DNA from: Eubacterium sp.
GTDB lineage: Bacteria; Bacillota; Clostridia; Acetivibrionales; DSM-1351
Direction of reading: 5' to 3'
Length of the DNA: 38,394 nt
NCBI GenBank assembly: GCA_029266335.1
Contig: JAQSXC010000021.1
Coordinates: forward strand, 1 to 38,394
Below, one piece after another: positions 31,165-38,394 of the stretch. A model generated the notes under the pieces. That model did not search any database and was not told where the DNA came from. It saw nothing but the letters and a program-made list of their open reading frames with translations. Position 1 is the stretch's first letter. The number at the start of each line of letters is the position of its first letter. The translations under genes were made by a program, and so were the position numbers.

Positions 31165-32760
31165 TTAAACATTGATTCCGATCTTTAATAGCAGCAAAGC
31201 ATAAACTGAAGTAACAAAAGTTAAGATAATTGCAAATACAAAGGCAATTCTTATAACCTTGTTTTCTTCACCCAGTTTATCAATTGAAGCTGCAGCATTT
31301 TGAAGCTTGGCCGGTGATATTACACTTGCAAGACCGCCTCCAAAAGCCAGAGCAGCTGTTACTATAATTAGCCCGTTCAGTCCGAGATTCAGGTTCTTTG
31401 CTGTTTCCATGGTATAGTTGGCAAACATTGCAATGGTAGATGCCTCACTTCCTGTTATGAATCCGCCAAACAGGCCTATAAAGCCTGTTATAAAGCCGTA
31501 GGCACCACTGAATGCATTAGCCGATACATCAGCAAGAACTTTTATCATACTGGCTGAACTATACTTCATAGCTGTCATATCCCAGTTTGAGTAATTCATA
31601 ATTTCGCCTATGGCAAAGAATATTGCTGCTGAGAAAACCGGTCTGGGAGCTCTCTTCCACCACACTTTAAAGGTATCCTTAACCTGTGATGCCTTCGGTC
31701 TTATAACAAGCATCGAAAGAACCACAGCAACTGCGATCCAGGTATAGGCATTCCATAAAGCTCTTGTACTGATACCCTTACCATCAACAGCAACACCATT
31801 TATCGGCAGTTTTAAGTTGTAGAGAATATCATAAACAGGCTTTGGAAGATTTAAAGCCAGTATGAGACCAATTAATATTATCCAGGGACTGAGTGCCTTC
31901 CACAATGGATATTGCTTTTCATAAGCTTTTTCTTCTTCGGTAAGATTGCTTCTGTCAATAATGTTTTTACCTGTCACCTTGAGATATAATGCCATGGCAA
32001 TAATAACAGCAATACCGCAAAGAACACCTGTGAGAGTTACAAGATTATCAACCTTGTTAGTGAAATAGGCAACAACTGCAATTACTCCACCTGTAACTAT
32101 ACATGGCAGGAACCCCTTCTTTATACCATTCCACTTATCAACAATATATAGCATGCAAAAACCGATCAGAGTAGAAACAATGGGTAAAAACATGTAGAAA
32201 ACGCTACCTGCCTGAGATGGAGTTATTTCATGGCCCGGTCCTAAAAATCTGTTTGCGAAGTCCAAAAATGCAACTACAGGTGCACCCAGCAAAGCGTATG
32301 TACAAAGTGCATCATAACCGATTGATGGAAGGGCAATAGCAACATAGGTTGAATAGCCCATTGCCAACAGGATAGGTGGCAATAAGGAAACCGGAGTGGC
32401 TCCAACAGCTACCATAAGCGTTCCGAAGCCTATATTGATCATCATAATCTGAACAGCCTTATTTTGGCTTGATATAGTCTTAATAAATATGATAATTCTT
32501 TTTAAGGCTCCCGTCTTTTCCATATAGGCCATCATAAACAAAGATGTCAATACTATTAAGGAGACCGGAAAAGATCTAATTATACCTGAAAAGGTAGACC
32601 GTAATATTACTTCCAGAGAAGTATTGAAAAAAAGAAATGCAACTGCAGAAACACATAGCCAGCCTACAATACCACTGATATCTGCTGACTTTTTAAAAAT
32701 GACAAGCATACAGACTATTACCACAATTGGTAATAGAGTTAATAAAAATGACCCTACCAT
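31165..32760 (-). CDS. L-lactate permease (LctP) family transporter
   Basis: 531-residue inner-membrane transporter with about 12-14 helices. Features of the LctP family are GTLMVAVGATPVSLLPPILLAMGYS, PSIGYDALCTYALLGAPVVAF and the C-terminal GFIGLFGGFITGSEASTIAMFANY, with GGGLASVISPAKLQNAAASI. Likely substrates are lactate or glycolate with protons; here it may export or import lactate, which I cannot decide. Two ATGs compete. The second (32760) is 9 bases after GGAGG, whereas the first overlaps it. No lactate dehydrogenase gene is adjacent. Confidence 0.88.
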   Translation of the reverse strand: MVGSFLLTLLPIVVIVCMLVIFKKSADISGIVGWLCVSAVAFLFFNTSLEVILRSTFSGIIRSFPVSLIVLTSLFMMAYMEKTGALKRIIIFIKTISSQNKAVQIMMINIGFGTLMVAVGATPVSLLPPILLAMGYSTYVAIALPSIGYDALCTYALLGAPVVAFLDFANRFLGPGHEITPSQAGSVFYMFLPIVSTLIGFCMLYIVDKWNGIKKGFLPCIVTGGVIAVVAYFTNKVDNLVTLTGVLCGIAVIIAMALYLKVTGKNIIDRSNLTEEEKAYEKQYPLWKALSPWIILIGLILALNLPKPVYDILYNLKLPINGVAVDGKGISTRALWNAYTWIAVAVVLSMLVIRPKASQVKDTFKVWWKRAPRPVFSAAIFFAIGEIMNYSNWDMTAMKYSSASMIKVLADVSANAFSGAYGFITGFIGLFGGFITGSEASTIAMFANYTMETAKNLNLGLNGLIIVTAALAFGGGLASVISPAKLQNAAASIDKLGEENKVIRIAFVFAIILTFVTSVYALLLLKIGINV

Positions 32761-32886
32761 TCTAACCATCCTCCATTAATTAAATTAAAAAATCCACCCA
32801 TTCTACATGCAATCAAAACTGCCAAAATAATAGCAATTATTTGAAAAACGTTCTACGGAATTATTCTAATACATATTTACATAAAA

Positions 32887-32919
32887 ATAAAGTGTAATTT
32901 GTCATAAATTACACTTTAT
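32887..32919 (-). terminator. Terminator of the exported lysozyme-like gene
   Basis: A 14-bp stem (32887-32900 with 32906-32919) with loop GTCAT is followed by TTTT on the minus strand. Confidence 0.85.
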
Positions 32920-33010
32920 CCCGCATTATAGCAGTATATATTTTTAAATATGTATTTGTACCAGTTATATTACTCGCCGTAAATCATTTTTTAATACCTT
33001 TTTACTTCTG

Positions 33011-33985
33011 CTAATTGTTATAGTAATCCTTAAACAACTCAAAGTATCTATAAGTCTCCTGAGCATAAGTTTCCTTGGTTTTAATTGGTCCGATAGTCAC
33101 TGATATTTTTGATTGGTTATAGGTCTCCATTACCTTCTGCAATTGTTCCTTATCCAACTGGCTCAGGTCAATATCCGGATCTCCGGTGAGGCTTATAGCC
33201 CTGGCCCGCAATTGAACAGCACAAAAATAAACAGCATACTTGGGATTTTGAAGCATTTCTTTTAACTGATCGTCAGATTCATTGACAATCAGAGAATCTT
33301 TGCCGTGAACAACCTGTTCATTAAATCTGGCATTTTCTAAACCTATCTGGCAGATACCCATAGATTTTCCGCCGATTATAGGCAAACCGTCCAGCAGATC
33401 CTCCTGTCCAAGAAACATCATTTCCCTGAATAATACTGCAGTAATCAGCTCTTTAGGAACTTTCTGCGCTTCTGATATCCTTTCAATGGTTGCATTTAGT
33501 TCTTTTAGTGCATTCATTGTATAATCAAAGCTGAAAACGTAATAAATTCCAAATTTCCTATCTCTGTATGAATCCTTGTTTATCTGTGTTTCCAGGTCTT
33601 CAGTAATAGTATTGAGCCTTGCAATTTCGGATAATATTTCATTTATTGATAAATTTGAGTCAATATCGTTGTTCCCCACTAACATGTAATTCTGTTGATT
33701 ATGTACATTTATTATACTTTGTAATATTCCCTGCCTGGTATTGCCTGCATATGCAATCTGAAAGGCTTCATCCGGATTTGTTTCAGTTTTTTTAGAATAT
33801 CTGTCTCCAAATGAATTACTCTGGCTGTAAACAAATTTCATTTCTTTTTCTTTTAATGATTCAACTTGCTTTTCAATGTACCCGGTTATGTTAAACAAAT
33901 TGTCAGCTGAGTAAAGCAGCATACTTCCACATAAAATTGCAATTAAAGAAAAAGTTGCTTTTTTCTTTAATCTTTTGATAAACAT
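33011..33985 (-). CDS. Exported protein with lysozyme-like (SLT) features
   Basis: 324-residue protein with an N-terminal signal or anchor helix (about 11-28). The first half has no known motif. The C-terminal half has the marks of a lytic-transglycosylase fold: VPKELITAVLFREMM with Glu188 in the catalytic position, GGKSMGICQIG like the S-x-G-x-x-Q-I motif, and VMETYNQS like the late A-Y-N motif. A cell-wall muramidase role is therefore inferred. The ATG at 33985 follows GGGAGGTAAT; an earlier ATG is part of the ribosome site. Single gene with its own promoter and terminator. Confidence 0.65.
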   Translation of the reverse strand: MFIKRLKKKATFSLIAILCGSMLLYSADNLFNITGYIEKQVESLKEKEMKFVYSQSNSFGDRYSKKTETNPDEAFQIAYAGNTRQGILQSIINVHNQQNYMLVGNNDIDSNLSINEILSEIARLNTITEDLETQINKDSYRDRKFGIYYVFSFDYTMNALKELNATIERISEAQKVPKELITAVLFREMMFLGQEDLLDGLPIIGGKSMGICQIGLENARFNEQVVHGKDSLIVNESDDQLKEMLQNPKYAVYFCAVQLRARAISLTGDPDIDLSQLDKEQLQKVMETYNQSKISVTIGPIKTKETYAQETYRYFELFKDYYNN

Positions 33986-34104
33986 ATTACCTCCCATCTA
34001 CGTATTCTGCACGTAGTCATATAGTAATAACTTATATAAAAGAGTAATTATCCTTATTAAATTGTTCTATTACCTGAAGCTTTGCTATTTTTACACCCTT
34101 ATAA

Positions 34105-34133
34105 GTTATACAAATTTTCAAATTAATTGTCAA
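34105..34133 (-). promoter_or_regulatory. Promoter of the lysozyme-like gene
   Basis: On the minus strand, TTGACA (34133-34128), 17 bases, TATAAC (34110-34105), about 115 bases before the start codon. Confidence 0.65.
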
Positions 34134-34280
34134 TTATTCAATTACAGCAAAATCATTAATATATATTAATTGCTATTAATTATACTGCAATACTTCACGT
34201 TTTGTATGAAATGGTGTGATTTCCTCTCTTCTGGTCAATATTTCGAAAATCCTTCATTTTCTAAGGCTCTTAAGCTATAA

Positions 34281-34326
34281 ATATAAACAAAAAGCAATGA
34301 GAATCCTCATCGCTTTTTGTTTATAT
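34281..34326 (-). terminator. Terminator of the beta-CASP nuclease gene
   Basis: Long hairpin: 15 bp (34281-34295 with 34312-34326), one A-C mismatch, 5 bp, loop AATC. It is symmetrical and T-rich on both strands. Confidence 0.75.
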
Positions 34327-34413
34327 TTTATAAAATTTTGAAGCCATAATGTAAAAGAATTTCATAAAAACTTTCTATAGTACAATCTTTTTTATAAATT
34401 TAATGGCAATACA

Positions 34414-36045
34414 TTACTTTAAAGCGTCCACAATAGCTTTTTCGACCAGTTTAAGTCTGGCAGCAACCTCATCTATTTCAACATCAGCCTTTTCCTGCTT
34501 TAAATCGCCCTTGAGGATTTCAGACAGCTCCTCAAATTCCTCTCTTAAGGTTTCAAGCATTTCTACAACCGCAAGCCTTCTAAATCTCTTTTGAACATCA
34601 GCATTCGGAATATTTTCATAAACACTGTCAGCAGTGACAACAAAGCTGTCCCCTCTTGTGGGAACAATACATTTAAGGCCAAATTCATCGGTGAGGGTTT
34701 GCGCAAACTCAGTCATTATTTCCAACTCGCCGTGAACAACAAATACTTTCCTGGGTTTTTTATCAAAACTGCCAATCCAGGACAGTAAACCAGCTTTGTC
34801 GGCATGACCGGAAAATCCGTCAATTGATTCTATTCTGGCATTTACTGATATCTCTTCACCAAAAAGTTTAACTTTGGGAGCCCCATCAAGTATTTTTCTT
34901 CCGAGAGTACCTTCAGCCTGATAGCCCACAAATAAAATAGTGGACTCTTTCCTCCATAAGTTATGTTTAAGGTGATGCTTGATTCTGCCTGCATCGCACA
35001 TGCCGCTTGCCGAAATAATTATTGTACTTTCTGTTTTCTCATTCAGTTTTTTTGATTCCTCAGGTGATTGTGTAAATTTAAGTGTAGGGAAATCAAGTGG
35101 ATTATCACCGTTGGCTATATATTCCTTTGCCTCCTCATCAAAACAGTCAAGGTTTTCTCTGAAAATCTGAGTTGCAGAGGTGGCCAGAGGACTATCCACA
35201 TAGACCGGAGTGTTTAACAGTTTGTTAACCTTATCTCCGAAAACATCCATGTATTTGTTCAGGTCGTATATTATTTCCTGGGTTCTGCCCACTGCAAAGG
35301 ATGGAATAACTACATTTCCACCTTTAGCAATTGTTTCAGTGATAATATTTATAAATCTTTCTATTTTTTCAGTATCCTTTTTTAGAGTATGAAGTTTGTT
35401 TCCGTATGTGGATTCAACCACAAGGTAGTCTGCATCAGCTATAACGGTCGGATCTCTTAATATTGGAATCCCTTTATTACCCAGATCACCGCTGAATACA
35501 ATTTTTGTATCCTTGCCATTCTCCCTTATCCATACTTCTATAATTGCAGAACCAAGTATATGTCCTGCATCATTGAATCTGACACGGATATTTTCTGTAA
35601 TATTTATTGCTTCACCATAGGCTACACCTTTAAAAAGTCCCAGACATTCTGTAGCTTCCTTTACGGTATACAGGGGCTTAACAGGTGATTTTCCCGCTCT
35701 TTGCCTTTTCCTGTTAATCCACTCATTTTCTATTTCCTGTATATGCCCGCTGTCAGGAAGCATAATGCCGCACAGCTGCATTGTAGCCTTGGTTGCATAT
35801 ATTTTACCTTTGAAACCATCCATATAAAGCTTTGGAATTCTGCCACTGTGGTCAATATGAGAATGAGTTAAAAGCATAAAATCCAGATTACCGGGGTTAA
35901 ATGAAAAAGGCTCGGCATTCAGGATAACTTCACTTGCCCGGCCTTGAAACATGCCGCAATCCACTAGGAATTTAGTATCCTTTGTTTCAACAAGATAACA
36001 AGAACCTGTTACTGTTTTTGCTGCTCCAAGAAAAGTAATGTTCAT
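34414..36045 (-). CDS. MBL-fold beta-CASP nuclease
   Basis: 543-residue metallo-beta-lactamase with a beta-CASP insert, similar to the CPSF/YsxI-like RNA-processing proteins. Zinc motif HSHIDH (61-66, LLTHSHIDHSGRIPKL), the aspartate ligand segment FSGDLGNKG, VVESTYGNKLH and VVIPSFAVGRTQEIIYDL, then SASGMCDAGRIKHHL and SGHADKAGLLSWI are all present. It probably cleaves RNA in the cytoplasm. A C-terminal helix-rich extension of about 85 residues is charged. The ATG at 36045 follows GGGGTG. It is 50 bases downstream of the EamA gene. Confidence 0.9.
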   Translation of the reverse strand: MNITFLGAAKTVTGSCYLVETKDTKFLVDCGMFQGRASEVILNAEPFSFNPGNLDFMLLTHSHIDHSGRIPKLYMDGFKGKIYATKATMQLCGIMLPDSGHIQEIENEWINRKRQRAGKSPVKPLYTVKEATECLGLFKGVAYGEAINITENIRVRFNDAGHILGSAIIEVWIRENGKDTKIVFSGDLGNKGIPILRDPTVIADADYLVVESTYGNKLHTLKKDTEKIERFINIITETIAKGGNVVIPSFAVGRTQEIIYDLNKYMDVFGDKVNKLLNTPVYVDSPLATSATQIFRENLDCFDEEAKEYIANGDNPLDFPTLKFTQSPEESKKLNEKTESTIIISASGMCDAGRIKHHLKHNLWRKESTILFVGYQAEGTLGRKILDGAPKVKLFGEEISVNARIESIDGFSGHADKAGLLSWIGSFDKKPRKVFVVHGELEIMTEFAQTLTDEFGLKCIVPTRGDSFVVTADSVYENIPNADVQKRFRRLAVVEMLETLREEFEELSEILKGDLKQEKADVEIDEVAARLKLVEKAIVDALK

Positions 36046-36095
36046 AACAGCACCCCATTTCGTCATAATTTTTTTCGAATATATTCTTTATTCTA

Positions 36096-36995
36096 TTACT
36101 GCTCGATAAATTCCTGCTTATTTGTCACCGGCTCCTGTTTCTTTGACAAAAAATAAGTATATACGCATCTGATTGTAATAGCAGTCAGTACTATGCCGCC
36201 ACCTACAAGAGAGTATATTCCGGGTACCTCATGAACAACAAGGGCAACCCATACCGGATTCATAACAGGTTCTATCACCGGAATTAATACGGCTTCAAGA
36301 GCTGAAACGTTTTTTATGGCAATTGAGAATAATATATATGAGAAGCCCAGTTGAAAAACACCTAATAAACCCACACCCAACAAACTTTTGGCATCCGGCA
36401 CGGATTGGAACATAAAGGGTAAGGCAATAACGGCTGTGAGAATATTCCCCCAAAATATTCTGTCCAGGGGAGAATCATCCTTTTGCAATCTTAAAAGTAA
36501 AGCAACAAAAGCAAATGTTATCCCGCTGAAAATGGCTAGCATATTTCCAAGCATACCGCCGGGAGAGAGTTTATCCACAAAGAAAAGCAGCATTCCACCT
36601 AAAACAACAATTATTGTAATAATATCATGCTTCTTTACCTTCTCCTTCAGAAATATTGCTCCAAAGATGGCTACATATATTGGAGCAGTGTATTGAAGTA
36701 CTATGGCATTTGCTGCAGTTGTAAGTTTTGTTGCACATACAAATGCGATTACTGTTGCCGCATATACAAATGCCGAAGCAAATTTAAGCCATGTAAATTT
36801 AAAATCAGGTTTTTTAAGAAAAAGCAATATGAGAGCAGCAGCTATTAAGCTTCTCCCACCTGCAATAGCTATCGGATTCCAGTTAACCAATTTTATCAGC
36901 AAACCGCCAAGACTCCACATAACCGCTGTCGCAGCAAGCAAAAACAACGCCAAGCTTCTCTTTGGCGTTATCTCATTTACATTTGATTTTAACAT
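36096..36995 (-). CDS. EamA-family (DMT) transporter
   Basis: 299-residue integral membrane protein with ten predicted helices in two EamA repeats (for example ALFLLAATAVMWSLGGLLIKL and YILFSIAIKNVSALEAVLIPVIEPVMNPVWV). The drug/metabolite transporter superfamily exports amino acids, purines or other metabolites; the substrate cannot be read from sequence. ATG at 36995 follows AGAGG. It is 17 bases after the M42 peptidase gene, so the two are probably one operon. Confidence 0.9.
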   Translation of the reverse strand: MLKSNVNEITPKRSLALFLLAATAVMWSLGGLLIKLVNWNPIAIAGGRSLIAAALILLFLKKPDFKFTWLKFASAFVYAATVIAFVCATKLTTAANAIVLQYTAPIYVAIFGAIFLKEKVKKHDIITIIVVLGGMLLFFVDKLSPGGMLGNMLAIFSGITFAFVALLLRLQKDDSPLDRIFWGNILTAVIALPFMFQSVPDAKSLLGVGLLGVFQLGFSYILFSIAIKNVSALEAVLIPVIEPVMNPVWVALVVHEVPGIYSLVGGGIVLTAITIRCVYTYFLSKKQEPVTNKQEFIEQ

Positions 36996-37012
36996 ATTAA
37001 CCTCTTATCTTA

Positions 37013-37999
37013 TCATTTGTAATTTTTAATAAATAATGCAGTCAGCTTAACACAATTTTCCAGATCATCAAGGTTTACCATTTCTGCCGGGGAGTGAACA
37101 CTTCTGCAAGGTATGGATATTCCACCGCATGGAACTCCTACTCCGGTTGTCTGAATTGCACCGGGGTCACTTCCTCCTCTGTCCAGCAGTTCAAGCGTGT
37201 ATGGAATACCATTGGCCACAGCCAATTCCTCAAGGCTTCTGCGAATTGCAGGATGAGCAATATATGCACTGTCCTTGACCTTAATGGCCGGACCTCCTCC
37301 CAGTTTTACATCTCTTTTGTTACTTTCTGGAGTATCCCCGGTCAAAGTAACATCTATACCCAGAGCACAGTCGGGCATAATACCGAAAGCTGCCGTTTTA
37401 GCTCCTCTGAGACCCAGCTCTTCCTGTGTTGTAAATACGAAATATACTTCGTTATCGGTTTTGGGTAGTGTTTTTAACAGCTCTATCAGTACGGCGCACC
37501 CACTTCTGTCATCCATGGCTTTTGATATTGCACAGCCGCCCTGAACATGAAAATCTCCAACAAAGCAGGCTGTATCACCTATCTTGACAAGTTTCTCAGC
37601 TTCTTCCCTGTTTTTGCAGCCAATATCGATGTACATCTTTCCAAGCTTCAAGTTCCTGTAATCATCGAGTTTTTCTTCAGCATTAACGCTTCCTATGGTA
37701 CCGTTTCTGAATTTTACTTTTTGCCCCAATGAAGTAAACGCTGATACACCGCCTAAATTTGAAAATCTGATAAAACCGTTATCATCAATAAAGGTAGCTA
37801 TTACACCGATCTCATCCATGTGGGCCGCAAGCAGGATCTTCTTCTTTTTCCCCCTTTTTACGGCTATGAGATTACCCATTGCATCAACCTTTATATCATC
37901 TACATATTTTTTTATTTCATCTGTTATGACTTCTCTTATATCTTCTTCATTACCGGATACTCCAAATACCTGAGTCACCTTTTTCAATGTTTCCTGCAT
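37013..37999 (-). CDS. M42-family aminopeptidase
   Basis: 328-residue cytoplasmic di-metal peptidase of the glutamyl/TET aminopeptidase group. Metal and catalytic motifs are AAHMDEIG (His60, Asp62), KAMDDRSGC, TTQEELGLRG, GIDVT and CRSVHSPAE. Such enzymes form dodecamers that trim peptides; some clostridial homologues also act as cellulase-like proteins, but nothing here supports that. The ATG at 37999 follows GGAGGTTAAT, which lies in the first copy of a 44-bp duplication. A second M42 gene lies just upstream. Confidence 0.92.
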   Translation of the reverse strand: MQETLKKVTQVFGVSGNEEDIREVITDEIKKYVDDIKVDAMGNLIAVKRGKKKKILLAAHMDEIGVIATFIDDNGFIRFSNLGGVSAFTSLGQKVKFRNGTIGSVNAEEKLDDYRNLKLGKMYIDIGCKNREEAEKLVKIGDTACFVGDFHVQGGCAISKAMDDRSGCAVLIELLKTLPKTDNEVYFVFTTQEELGLRGAKTAAFGIMPDCALGIDVTLTGDTPESNKRDVKLGGGPAIKVKDSAYIAHPAIRRSLEELAVANGIPYTLELLDRGGSDPGAIQTTGVGVPCGGISIPCRSVHSPAEMVNLDDLENCVKLTALFIKNYK

Positions 38000-38085
38000 A
38001 TTAACCTCCATGAGCCGAAAAGCGGCTACAAATATTGATGTATATTAACCTCCATGAGCCGAAAAGCGGCTACAAATATTGATGT
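37998..38085. repeat. Perfect 44-bp tandem duplication
   Basis: 37998-38041 and 38042-38085 are identical. Each unit holds an inverted repeat AGCCG-AAAAG-CGGCT and, on the minus strand, a ribosome binding site GGAGGTTAATAT. The two copies make up essentially the whole gap between the two M42 genes. Confidence 0.97.
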
Positions 38086-38087
38086 AA

Positions 38088-38394
38088 TTACTGCTTGTTA
38101 CCTTTATTTTTAACCTCGTCAATTTCCATAGCCTTAATAAAACTCTTATCCTTGCTGATTTGATATAAGGCAGCAATTGTTAATCGTTCAACGGCTTCAT
38201 AGTCGCTTCTGCTCATTACAGAGACAGGAGAATGAATGTACCTGCAGGGTACAGATATGGATGCTGTTTTTACTCCGTTACCGGTTCTCTGTATCTGTCC
38301 TGCATCATTTCCACCTGTGGTAGTCTGCTTATACTGAACTTTAATTCCATTCTTAACCGCAACATCATATAAATACTGTACCAGCTCCCTGTCG
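38088..38394 (-). CDS. Second M42-family aminopeptidase (partial, 3' end)
   Basis: The last ~102 residues of another M42 peptidase run off the window edge. Recognisable elements are TTGGNDAGQIQRTGNGV, matching the metal-site loop of its neighbour (RGGSDPGAIQTTGVGV), and ISVPCRYIHSPVSVMSRSDY with the ligand His in IHSP. The C-terminus is longer than in the neighbour and Lys-rich (EIDEVKNKGNKQ). The stop is TAA at 38088-38090. It is tandem with the M42 gene downstream, so the pair probably arose by duplication. Confidence 0.88.
   Translation of the reverse strand, partial: DRELVQYLYDVAVKNGIKVQYKQTTTGGNDAGQIQRTGNGVKTASISVPCRYIHSPVSVMSRSDYEAVERLTIAALYQISKDKSFIKAMEIDEVKNKGNKQ

Larger units (their letters stand above)
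33986..34413. other. Gap upstream of the lysozyme-like gene
   Basis: 428 bases with a promoter (34105-34133) and a terminator (34281-34326). The remaining AT-rich sequence shows no coding potential or repeats. Confidence 0.6.

Noticed and set aside
30902..31168. 88-codon plus-strand frame with Cys-Ile-Asp repeats
   Set aside because: The repeats come from the 12-bp DNA tandem repeat; there is no ribosome site and the sequence is otherwise unlike a protein.

Overview
The window looks like a low-GC, spore-forming clostridium. Its closest resemblance is to the Ruminiclostridium/Clostridium cellulolyticum group, but this is inference from gene content. The clues are an ispH-rpsA fusion typical of Clostridia, the sporulation genes spoIIM, ytfJ and dacF, a sigma-I/RsgI pair of the kind cellulolytic clostridia use in number, AGGAGG-type ribosome binding sites, and a GH105 pectin-fragment hydrolase. 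It is an ordinary chromosomal segment. I found no CRISPR array, prophage or intact insertion sequence. Most genes are on the minus strand. Many starts have been moved inward from the longest reading frame to the codon that has a proper ribosome binding site.

Region by region: 1-6.6 kb holds murD, tRNA-Leu(CAG), a cheR-like gene that has lost its 3' end, ispH-rpsA, cmk, aroH and a HutP-family gene. 6.7-10.7 kb holds a small membrane protein, an HI0933-type flavoprotein, an RpiR regulator and a GH105 hydrolase. 10.9-12.6 kb is a plus-strand block with an unknown protein carrying a possible zinc site, a TetR regulator and a small membrane protein. 12.7-16.6 kb is a transcarboxylase-type operon (12S, 1.3S and 5S homologues) behind a near-ideal promoter that overlaps a FapR-like palindrome. 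16.8-19 kb is sigI-rsgI behind a sigma-I-like promoter.

19-24.4 kb holds mnmM, a DUF5362-like protein, rluB, ytfJ with its DUF2953 partner, scpB-scpA and a site-2 protease. 24.4-31 kb holds a decayed coding relic, then dacF, pdp, an ArsR regulator, xerD, spoIIM, nudF and rnhA; much of this order recalls the B. subtilis nudF-spoIIM-xerD-dacF neighbourhood. 31-38.4 kb holds an LctP permease, an exported lysozyme-like protein, a beta-CASP nuclease, an EamA transporter and two tandem M42 aminopeptidases, the second cut by the window edge.

The signals most worth checking are these. Two non-coding gaps flanking the 12S gene share a conserved motif and similar folding, and one of them resembles part of a cobalamin aptamer on the opposite strand. 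SigI has a candidate self-promoter and its RsgI has a disordered, charged outer domain instead of a sugar-binding module. The transcarboxylase promoter carries a FapR-like operator. The GH105 gene and the unknown gene are read divergently from promoters sharing one palindromic -35 region. A perfect 44-bp tandem duplication fills the gap between the two M42 genes.
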